In this document: positions 8,403-14,317 of the stretch, piece after piece
How the letters are laid out: every line of letters begins with the position of its first letter
Position numbering within the stretch: the first letter of the stretch is position 1
DNA from: Strigomonas culicis
Taxonomy: Eukaryota; Euglenozoa; Kinetoplastea; Trypanosomatida; Trypanosomatidae
Assembly (NCBI GenBank): GCA_000482145.1
Contig: AUXH01000496.1
Span: forward strand, 1-14,317
Reading direction: 5' to 3'
Length of the DNA stretch: 14,317 bases
Made by a program: the position numbers and the translations under genes
Notes under the pieces: model-generated
The model's input: only the letters and a program-made list of their open reading frames with translations
Database searches by the model: none
Told to the model about the DNA's origin: nothing

Positions 8403-8517
8403 TCACACAGATACAGTCACACAGTTTGATGAGTAAATGAAACAGCATCAAAACGACTAAGACGGAGAAGAATAAAGAGTCTAGTTTGTATGGCACCCAA
8501 GGGGTTTTATCACTTTG

Positions 8518-8604
8518 CTCCTGTTTCCTCCTACACTTCTTTCTCTCCCTTGTTATTGTACTTTTTTTTTCCCCTCTCTACGTTGATCATGGTCATTGCG
8601 TAAG
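8518..8604 (+). promoter_or_regulatory. Probable trans-splice acceptor for the gene at 8647
   Basis: A long pyrimidine-rich stretch (8518-8580) precedes AG at 8603-8604, leaving a 5' UTR of about 43 nt. An ATG at 8589 lies before this AG and would be removed, which supports the start at 8647. Confidence 0.6.
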
Positions 8605-8646
8605 CATAAAGGTAATTAACTGGCCTCAGTTTGCGCGCACTCTGAA

Positions 8647-10683
8647 ATGTCCAACATGTACCGTCTCGAGATTATGGTGCGGCGACTGCATGGCGTACCG
8701 TGGTCGCTCAAGTCGGTGTGGGCCAGGCCGTCCATTACAATACAGCTGCTGGACTTTCCTTCCATCGTGATCCGCCCCTCATGCGATGTGGGCACCGAGA
8801 GCGACGTCATTCTCTTCAACGTGAACCACAAGGCGGAGTTCCGGCTGGAGGAGCGTGAGGAGGCGCAGCTCTTTCCGGCGCAGTGCGAGTGTCAGCTCTC
8901 CGGCATGGGCGCCGGCAACATCATACGCTGGGTGTGCCCCTGTCCTGTGCTAACAGACGAGTCGTCGAGCGTCGCGCGCGCGGCGGCGTGCTCCAGCTAC
9001 GCGATGGTGAACCTGCGCGGCGACACCGTGGGCTACGCCGAGATGCTCACCCGTGTGGTGCGCCTCTCTGCGCCAGGTGTGCGGTCGGCAGACGCGGCGG
9101 AGCTGCAGGCGCTGGTGCCTGCAATGCGGCCCCCCTCAACCGGTGGGGAGACACCGTCGCCCCAGCCCCCGTCCGCCCCCGGGCAGCCCTACATCATTCG
9201 CGTGGTGGTGAACCGCGAGCGTCACCACGCCAGCGCGAACACCAGCGTTGTTAGTAAGCCCTCCGCCGGCCCCGCGCACGCGTCACCGCCGAGGCCAAGC
9301 GCCACGGCCGGGCGGCCGGACAAGGCGATACGCACGGCGGAGAAGCGGTCCCTCTTGTACTTGATCGAATATAGCGTCACGTGCCAGCTGCAGTCCTTCA
9401 GCGAGTCCCTCTGCGCGTGCATCCAACGGGAGCACAAGCGCCTCAACGCGACGGCGTGTGGCAGCCAGGCGAAGCGGCTGACCACCGGCATCGACAAGAG
9501 TGTGGAGCACGTCAGCAAGTTGGCCAACATCGTGCTGCAGCTCGCGAATCAGCTCATCGAGGAGAGGAGCGCAGAGGAGGAGGAGGAGGAGCGTGTGTTG
9601 GGCGGGACGGCGCGCGCGCTCAGCGACAAGGCAGTGCCCCGGCGAAACCCTGTCAACAAGTTGCCGCACATTGAGGAGGGTAGTATCGCTCACTACGCCA
9701 CGTATGAGGTGCTCTTCCAGATACAGAACCTGGGGACCAGTCTCGCTTACCTTACATCGGCTTATCGGGATGTACTGGAGGTGCCGCTCAAGTCCCTGCC
9801 CAAACAGCACGCCGACTTTTGCCGCGCGCTCTGCGACGAGGTGCAGCTGCTGAACAAGCAGGTCAACATTCTACTGCAGAGTGCCATCGATGGCCGCTTC
9901 AAGAAGGACGGCGCGCCGAAGAAGGTGAAGAGCAAGCAGAAGCATGCGAAGTCACCCACCAGCAGCAGCCGCAGTAGCAGTCGCAGCACTAGAAAGAGCA
10001 GCAGCCGCAGCAGTCGTAGTCGTAGCAGCCGAAGCAGCAGCCGTCGCTCGGCGAGGTCGAGTCGGGGCAGCCTGGCGAAGAGCTACTCCTCCTTCTCCTC
10101 CACCTCGAGCTCCTCCTCGTCGTCGTCCGTGCCGTCCGCGCGGAAGAGCCCGCACGCCCTGCCGCTCGCCGTGTCGCCCCCGCAGCCCGTCATGCGCGTG
10201 CTCGACACGGCCCCGTCCCCGCCGCCGGGGTCCATCGCGCCGCCGTCGGACACGTCGACGCCGCCGCTGTCGATCCCGGTGGTGCCGCTGCAGCCCGTCG
10301 CGACGCCCTCGACCCCCACGCTGCTCCCCGTACCGCCGCCGCTGCCCGCATCGCCGCTCGCGACGCCGCCGGTCCTCGCCGTGCCGCTGCCAACGGCGCC
10401 GTCGTCAACCACGTCGCAGCCCTTTTCGTCGTCCATGTCGGCCCCCTACCGGTTTAGCGGGTCCTCACCCGCGCCCGTTGTGCCCCCCGTGGCTGCCCCG
10501 TATACGTCGTCCATTCCAGTGGTCCCTCCGACTCCGAGTTACAACACCGCCGCCGCCAGCAGCACCACGGCGTTGACGACGCCGACCGCTCTCGGCTCGT
10601 GGGCGCCGCCACCACTCTCGCCCGCCAACCTCCAGGTGCCGGTGCCTGTGCCGCTGCCAACCCCCGCCGCTGGCCGCTTCTGA
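8647..10683 (+). CDS. Unrecognised 678-residue protein with beta-rich N-terminus, Arg/Ser tract and Pro-rich tail
   Basis: I do not recognise a named family. Residues 1-150 look like alternating beta strands (YRLEIMVRRLHGVPW, SITIQLLDFPSIVIRP, DVILFNVNHKAEFRL, YAMVNLRGDTVGYAEML). The pattern is compatible with a C2-like beta sandwich, but this is inference. Residues about 150-215 are Pro/Ala-rich linker. Residues about 215-420 are helical, with an acidic run at about 310-317. A Lys-rich patch at about 420-433 precedes an Arg/Ser-repeat tract (about 434-478) and a pure Ser-rich segment (about 479-500). A Pro/Ser/Thr/Ala tail of about 175 residues with no visible folded part ends the protein. 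RS tracts occur in splicing factors, but no RNA-recognition motif is visible, so I do not call it one. A C2-like head with a basic and Pro-rich tail would also suit a membrane, cytoskeletal or basal-body protein. The gene is very GC-rich towards its 3' end. Confidence 0.8.
   Translation: MSNMYRLEIMVRRLHGVPWSLKSVWARPSITIQLLDFPSIVIRPSCDVGTESDVILFNVNHKAEFRLEEREEAQLFPAQCECQLSGMGAGNIIRWVCPCPVLTDESSSVARAAACSSYAMVNLRGDTVGYAEMLTRVVRLSAPGVRSADAAELQALVPAMRPPSTGGETPSPQPPSAPGQPYIIRVVVNRERHHASANTSVVSKPSAGPAHASPPRPSATAGRPDKAIRTAEKRSLLYLIEYSVTCQLQSFSESLCACIQREHKRLNATACGSQAKRLTTGIDKSVEHVSKLANIVLQLANQLIEERSAEEEEEERVLGGTARALSDKAVPRRNPVNKLPHIEEGSIAHYATYEVLFQIQNLGTSLAYLTSAYRDVLEVPLKSLPKQHADFCRALCDEVQLLNKQVNILLQSAIDGRFKKDGAPKKVKSKQKHAKSPTSSSRSSSRSTRKSSSRSSRSRSSRSSSRRSARSSRGSLAKSYSSFSSTSSSSSSSSVPSARKSPHALPLAVSPPQPVMRVLDTAPSPPPGSIAPPSDTSTPPLSIPVVPLQPVATPSTPTLLPVPPPLPASPLATPPVLAVPLPTAPSSTTSQPFSSSMSAPYRFSGSSPAPVVPPVAAPYTSSIPVVPPTPSYNTAAASSTTALTTPTALGSWAPPPLSPANLQVPVPVPLPTPAAGRF
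9950..10147 (+). repeat. Low-complexity AGC-rich coding tract encoding Arg/Ser and poly-Ser
   Basis: Repeated AGC and CGC/CGT codons encode an Arg/Ser-dipeptide-like stretch, followed by TCC/TCG codons encoding nearly uninterrupted Ser. The mixed Ser codons show protein-level constraint or an old, diverged expansion rather than a fresh trinucleotide expansion. Confidence 0.85.
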
Positions 10684-10866
10684 GCTGCAGCGCGCCCGTC
10701 GACGTGTACGTATACCCCTTACCTTTTGTTTTAGAAGACTAGATACATACTCGATAGAATAGAACCTGTTTTTACGCCGAGCAAAAAAAAAAGAAGAAGA
10801 AGTACATTGAGAAGCTGTAAACGATCACTAGATTCAATCGGAACCGCATCTTCCTGTGTATACTAC

Positions 10867-10923
10867 CTTCTCTTCGATTCGCGTTCTCCCTTCTCTCTCC
10901 CTCTCTCTCTTCTCAAAACGTAG
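10867..10923 (+). promoter_or_regulatory. Splice-acceptor-like signal without a convincing gene
   Basis: A C/T tract of the same quality as those ahead of real genes is followed by AG at 10922-10923 and an ATG at 10937, giving a leader of about 13 nt. The frame from that ATG codes for only 45 residues (MCTRPPPQPPTSP and onward) before a stop at 11072-11074, inside the GC-rich island. This may be a fossil of a gene start cut short by the island, or simply an unused signal. Confidence 0.35.
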
Positions 10924-11064
10924 AAAGTCAGAAATAATGTGCACACGGCCGCCGCCTCAACCGCCAACATCCCCTTCCGCACATGAAGCCCAAGGGGGGT
11001 TCTTTCTTAGCCAACGGCGCTACCCCGGGCCGCTGCAAGGCATGCGGAAAAGGGGGGAATTCTC

Positions 11065-11106
11065 GCTACGCTAGGACCCATAGGCGCTCCCATCAGCATC
11101 TAGAAA
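11065..11106 (+). repeat. Core direct repeat, copy A
   Basis: This 42-base block begins GCTACG and ends TAGAAA. It aligns without gaps to copy B at 11544-11585 with seven mismatches. Confidence 0.8.
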
Positions 11107-11543
11107 AGGGTAGCCGCACCCTCCGCGACGGGGTAAACGAGGGGCATCCCCTCCCCCGTTGGGGAGCGCGGCCCCCTGACCTTCGGGGGAAGGGCAGCGC
11201 CACCCACGCCGCGGGACGTCGCGCTGGTTGTGCGTGGGGCCCCGGCTGGGGAGAAACCGTCCTAACAACGGCGACCGGCTATTGCTTGGCGGATTTCCCT
11301 CGCCCCGCTGCGTTTGTTGGGCGCGGAGGCCCGGGTTCCCTCATGAGGACGCCCCGGGGGGAGGGGGGGAGGGCGTTAAGCAGCGGCTTTTTTCGCGGAT
11401 TTCCCCCGCGCCGCCGGGGGGTAGTGCCACGAGGAAGGTGGGCGCGGGGATACTGCCGCGCGAGGCACCGCGTGTCTCACACTTCGTGCATTCCGTGGGC
11501 GCGCACCCAACGGCCCTTTAGGAGAGGGGGCAGGGGGCTTTTT

Positions 11544-11585
11544 GCTACGTCAGCACCCATGGGTGCTCCCATCGGCATCCAGAAA
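11544..11585 (+). repeat. Core direct repeat, copy B
   Basis: This is the second copy of the 42-base block, 479 bases downstream of copy A. Unlike copy A it contains a perfect 16-base palindrome, AGCACCCATGGGTGCT, at 11552-11567. The mismatches in copy A fall within this segment and break the symmetry. Confidence 0.8.
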
Positions 11586-11978
11586 CCACTTTCACGCCGG
11601 CCGCGCCGGGGCATAGAGCATCCTGTAAAGGCCCGCCCCGCCCTCAGCGATGGGGTAGGGGTGGGGCGGGCCCGCTGCCGGAGGGGCAGGCAGCCCCGCC
11701 TCGCCTCCGCCGCGGGCCGCCGCTTTTGTTGAGCGCGGGGCGCCAGGATCACACCGCGCGGCGCGCGGCCATCCACCACCCGCCCCCCCCCCTCCATGGT
11801 CTCCCAGGCGGCCGTGGCGCGGGGTATTGTTTTGTCCGCTTGGATCTTCTATTCTCGATGCTGTTTTACTGTTAGGCCTAAAACAATATGTGACGAAGGG
11901 GGTGGTCAGTAATTTTTAGTCACGTAAATATGTATTGATTTATATTTGTATATTTACATACATATACATTTATATACA

Positions 11979-11996
11979 TATATATATATATATATA
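11979..11996 (+). repeat. (TA)9 microsatellite
   Basis: Nine TA units lie in an AT-rich stretch immediately after the GC-rich island, marking the change of base composition. Confidence 0.9.
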
Positions 11997-12110
11997 TTTC
12001 TTACCCGCTCTCTTGTTTATTTTTTAAATTTTTTATTTTATTACAACGCTCTTCTTCTTCATGTTACTGTTTTTTGCATTACAATTGCATTATTGTTTTC
12101 TTCTTTTTTT

Positions 12111-12167
12111 TTGCATTCTCCTTATCCTTTTTCTTTACATTTTTTTTTCTTTTGTATATATTTATAG
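12111..12167 (+). promoter_or_regulatory. Probable trans-splice acceptor for the acyltransferase gene
   Basis: Long T-rich pyrimidine tracts run from about 12037, the closest ending at about 12153. The first AG after them is at 12166-12167, leaving a 5' UTR of about 30 nt before the ATG at 12198. No in-frame ATG lies between this AG and 12198, so the protein cannot gain an N-terminal extension if this site is used. Confidence 0.55.
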
Positions 12168-12197
12168 GGTTTTGATCATCATAATAGTCTAACAACA

Positions 12198-13784
12198 ATG
12201 AGTATGAAGGCATTAGTGTTTTCGGGTCAAGGATCCCACCGCAAGGGAATGTGTTTGGACCTGATTACCTCCACAGAAGTGAAAAACGTATGGGAACGAA
12301 TGAAGTCTACCATGTTTCAGAATTATGGTATTTCTTTGCAAGAAGTAATTCATGATAATCCCAAGAAAATACAAATGTTTCCGGACGCACTGAATCTGGA
12401 ACATATACTAACAATCTCCAGCAAAGAAGTGTTGAACACTCCTGATTCGCAGAAAAGAGGCAAAACGGTTTCACATGACGATGGAGTTATTTCTTACACC
12501 TACCTCACGCAGCCATGTGTTCTCTCGGCGCATATGATTGCCTTAGAGAACTTAAAAAAAAGAGGTAATCTTCTAAATGAAGTGAAGTATATTGCTGGAC
12601 ACAGTCTAGGTGAGTTTTCCGCGTTATGCGCTCTTAATGTTTTTTCGCCGGAAACAGCCCTCAATCTTGTTTATAAGCGAGGAGTTTTAATGGAAGAAAC
12701 ATTGAGACTCTTTTACCGTTCACAGTATCGCATGTATGCGTGCAATCCTCTGCGCTCAAAACTGGATGGCGACGCCGATGCAGCAGATGATATGTTTTTC
12801 GTGCTGATCGAGCTTATCGCGCGTTGCTTATCACACACTACGTCCTTTCTTGAAGTGTCTAATTTTAATCTGGAACATGAACAATATGTTGTATCCGGTG
12901 ATCAAATCGCTTTGTCCATTCTCGGGAAGTGTTTAGATCCACAATTTAGGGCAAACAGTGCATGTTCGTCATTGGACAACTTGGTGAGGAGTGCTGCGCA
13001 TGCAGTCAAGGTTGATGGAAAGGAAGGGATTACACTCTTTCCAAATGCGTTAAAAGACGCAGATTTTGTGACATCTGCCGTACGCAGATACGGCTCGCGC
13101 TCTGCCTTTCGACGTTTCATGAGAGGCCCCGATGACGGTTTTACTCCGTCCTTGGATGAGCTTACACATCTAACACTGCAAGAAGATGGGCGAAGTGGCT
13201 TAAAGAAGAAATCGTGGTTTATTCCCCTTCCGGTTGAAGTACCGTTTCACACAAGCAAACTCAGAATGGCAGGTGACTTGTTCGTACCTGTAGTACGTGA
13301 AGCCTTACCGGAAGAGACGCAGTTACGTGACCTGCTCTCTATTTCTGCTAACGGCGACTTGATGGACCAACCAAATAAACCACTATGGGTTACAAATCTT
13401 ACTGGTACACTTTTTAATCCATTAAATGATGAATTTGTCAAAACGGCAAAAGAAGCCATTGCTTCACTGAATATTGGCGAGGTGCAACACAAGGGTAGAT
13501 ATAATAGCAGTCTCATCTTTGATACGCTGGAGAACGGCGTTAAACAAAAAAGTGTAAAAGAAATATGCTGCGCGGTGCTTGCGGCACAGATGTCTCACTC
13601 TGTTATGTGGACAGACGTGATGAATGAAATTGTTTTGGCACATAATTGTACTGAAATACACGAGATTGCTCCTGTGCGCAATGTTTCAGAAATGTTTAAG
13701 CGCTCCTCCTTTCACGATAAAAAGTACAATAATAAAATTCCTTTAAAAATTTCTTGTTTTCCAGCAGATATCAACCTTTATTAA
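12198..13784 (+). CDS. Stand-alone acyltransferase resembling the malonyl/palmitoyl transferase (MPT) domain of fungal-type FAS
   Basis: A 528-residue protein with the full alpha/beta acyltransferase motif set. These are FSGQGSHRKGM (8-18), the nucleophile elbow GHSLGEF with Ser136, Arg161 in YKRG (carboxylate-binding Arg in malonyl transferases), SNFNLEHEQYVVSGD (221-235), catalytic His351 in VEVPFHT, and a C-terminal EIHEIAP (486-492) where bacterial FabD has a Gly-containing version. Several phrases match the MPT domain of fungal/actinobacterial FAS beta better than FabD: the VWERM/YGISLQEVIHDNPK start, the NP after Tyr-Arg-Met, and WVTNLTG after the His. The family moves malonyl (and in MPT also palmitoyl) groups between CoA and acyl carrier protein. 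It is longer than FabD (about 310), partly from some 115 residues between VVSGD and the His motif. There is no presequence and no C-terminal SKL. Codon use is AT-rich, unlike its neighbours. It could be a divergent MCAT. Confidence 0.85.
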   Translation: MSMKALVFSGQGSHRKGMCLDLITSTEVKNVWERMKSTMFQNYGISLQEVIHDNPKKIQMFPDALNLEHILTISSKEVLNTPDSQKRGKTVSHDDGVISYTYLTQPCVLSAHMIALENLKKRGNLLNEVKYIAGHSLGEFSALCALNVFSPETALNLVYKRGVLMEETLRLFYRSQYRMYACNPLRSKLDGDADAADDMFFVLIELIARCLSHTTSFLEVSNFNLEHEQYVVSGDQIALSILGKCLDPQFRANSACSSLDNLVRSAAHAVKVDGKEGITLFPNALKDADFVTSAVRRYGSRSAFRRFMRGPDDGFTPSLDELTHLTLQEDGRSGLKKKSWFIPLPVEVPFHTSKLRMAGDLFVPVVREALPEETQLRDLLSISANGDLMDQPNKPLWVTNLTGTLFNPLNDEFVKTAKEAIASLNIGEVQHKGRYNSSLIFDTLENGVKQKSVKEICCAVLAAQMSHSVMWTDVMNEIVLAHNCTEIHEIAPVRNVSEMFKRSSFHDKKYNNKIPLKISCFPADINLY

Positions 13785-14285
13785 TTTTTTTTCCCTCCGC
13801 ACTGTTAGCCGTTTTGCTACTGGGATCATTTTTTTCTTTGCATATGTATTGTTATTATCAGTGCTCTATTCTAGTACTGAATTATACAAGATCATTTGAA
13901 GATACACAGAATTTTTTTTTTCGCAAAGGGTTGTTATCGCTGGTTTCACTTTTTTTTGTTCTCTTTTTTTTTGTTATCGTTACTATAATAAATATTAATG
14001 TTGTTACTCATTTTTTTTTAAAGATGTACATGCGCTCATAGAGCGTCTGGACGGAAATACCATTCAGTTTTTTTTTCGTGTTGGTTTTTTATGAATTATT
14101 TGTGCTTAATTCTTTTTTTAACACCTTTTTATGTGCTGTTATTAAATATGTTTCTTTTTTTACTTTACTTCTTCCATACCTCTTCTCTTCTTTCACAAAT
14201 TACTTCTTTTTTCTTTTCAATAATCTGTATACATAAAAGTATATTCGCCTAAAATTGAATATTTACGTTCTACTTAAGGTGAAGG

Positions 14286-14316
<31 letters not shown>

Positions 14317-14317
14317 A
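13785..14317. other. T-rich 3' region with no recognised gene
   Basis: About 530 bases of mostly T-runs and AT-rich DNA follow the acyltransferase stop. An open frame from 13754 to 14041 overlaps the end of that gene and gives a hydrophobic Phe/Leu/Val translation of T-rich DNA, which I do not accept as a gene. T-rich tracts at about 14103-14220 could belong to the splice acceptor of a gene beyond the window. Confidence 0.6.
14289..14316 (+). repeat. (TA)14 microsatellite at the window end
   Basis: Fourteen TA units run to the second-last base of the window. This may simply be where the window was cut, or it could mark a contig end, where such repeats often stop assemblies. Confidence 0.9.

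Larger units (their letters stand above)
8346..8646. other. Intergenic region with an AC repeat and a splice acceptor
   Basis: About 300 bases without a gene. It contains the 3' UTR of the preceding gene with an (AC)8 repeat, then a long C/T-rich stretch that serves as the likely splice acceptor for the gene at 8647. Confidence 0.65.
10947..11826. repeat. GC-rich island with degenerate internal direct repeats
   Basis: About 0.9 kb is far richer in G and C than its flanks, with G runs and C runs of 6-10. Two copies of a 42-base core (11065-11106 and 11544-11585) match at 35 of 42 positions. A second shared block of 22 bases (11305-11326 and 11717-11738) matches at 19 of 22 and follows each core in the same order. 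An 11-base exact repeat (GCGGATTTCCC) occurs at 11289 and 11395. Short G/C hairpins are present, for example CTCCCC-CGTT-GGGGAG at 11151-11166. A frame open from 10983 to 11732 exists, but frames on the opposite strand are open too, and the translation is just Gly/Arg/Pro/Ala-rich. Long open frames are expected by chance where stop codons are scarce. It is most like a decayed repeat or non-autonomous element of unknown family; I cannot assign it to SIDER or ingi elements by eye. Confidence 0.65.
10684..12197. other. Long intergenic region of about 1.5 kb containing a GC-rich island
   Basis: This is the longest gene-free stretch. In order it holds a 3' UTR, a C/T tract with a plausible splice acceptor at 10922-10923 but no convincing gene after it, a very GC-rich island with degenerate repeats (about 10947-11826), then an abrupt change to AT-rich DNA with (TA)n and long T tracts leading to the acyltransferase gene. 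Confidence 0.7.

Noticed and set aside
9950..10080. Calling the gene at 8647 an SR splicing factor from its Arg/Ser tract
   Set aside because: No RNA-recognition motif (RNP1/RNP2) is visible, and the N-terminus looks like a beta sandwich instead.
9944..10576. 210-residue Arg/Pro-rich open frame on the + strand
   Set aside because: It is a shifted-frame reading of the Ser/Pro-rich end of the gene at 8647. The Arg/Pro richness comes from the same GC-rich repeats.
10983..11732. 249-residue open frame through the GC-rich island, with a Cys/His-looking stretch (CKACGKGG) near its start
   Set aside because: Opposite-strand frames are open as well, the translation is low-complexity Gly/Arg/Pro/Ala, and the internal repeats do not keep the same reading frame in their shared blocks. 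The Cys/His stretch does not complete a zinc finger.
13754..14041. 95-residue hydrophobic open frame overlapping the end of the acyltransferase gene
   Set aside because: It is a Phe/Leu/Val translation of T-rich DNA, overlaps a real gene in another frame and has no splice signal of its own.
1..14317. CRISPR array, bacterial operon signals, tRNA or rRNA genes
   Set aside because: No regularly spaced repeats, Shine-Dalgarno sites, tRNA-like cloverleaf or conserved rRNA segments were seen by eye. A covariance-model scan would be decisive for small RNAs.

Overview
The window looks like a stretch of nuclear chromosome from a trypanosomatid (kinetoplastid protist). Six intron-free protein genes all lie on the + strand. 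None has bacterial promoter or ribosome-binding signals. Nearly every start codon has a long polypyrimidine tract and then an AG about 30-135 bases upstream, which is the layout of spliced-leader trans-splicing within a polycistronic unit. I cannot name the genus. The first five genes are moderately to strongly GC-rich and are separated by AT-rich, microsatellite-laden spacers.

Layout: a T-rich non-coding leader (1-556); the cohesin ATPase SMC1 (557-4375); a small unrecognised basic protein (4927-5505); a FYVE zinc-finger protein that begins with a near-ideal N-myristoylation motif (5759-6673); a basic, helical protein resembling kinetoplastid mitoribosomal proteins, possibly mS26-like (7086-8345); a 678-residue protein with a beta-rich N-terminus, an Arg/Ser tract and a Pro-rich tail (8647-10683); a roughly 0.9 kb very GC-rich island with degenerate internal repeats and no convincing gene (about 10947-11826); an AT-rich spacer; then a stand-alone acyltransferase (12198-13784) whose motifs match the malonyl/palmitoyl transferase (MPT) domain of fungal-type fatty acid synthase beta subunits. 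The window ends in a T-rich spacer with a terminal (TA)14 repeat.

The genes do not form one pathway. They cover chromosome cohesion, PI3P membrane recognition, perhaps mitochondrial translation, an unknown function and acyl-CoA chemistry, as is normal for a trypanosomatid cluster. The most unusual part is the right-hand third. Composition changes sharply from GC-rich genes through a very GC-rich repeat island to an AT-rich acyltransferase gene with different codon usage. Transfer, insertion or an assembly join could each explain this, and the sequence alone does not decide between them.
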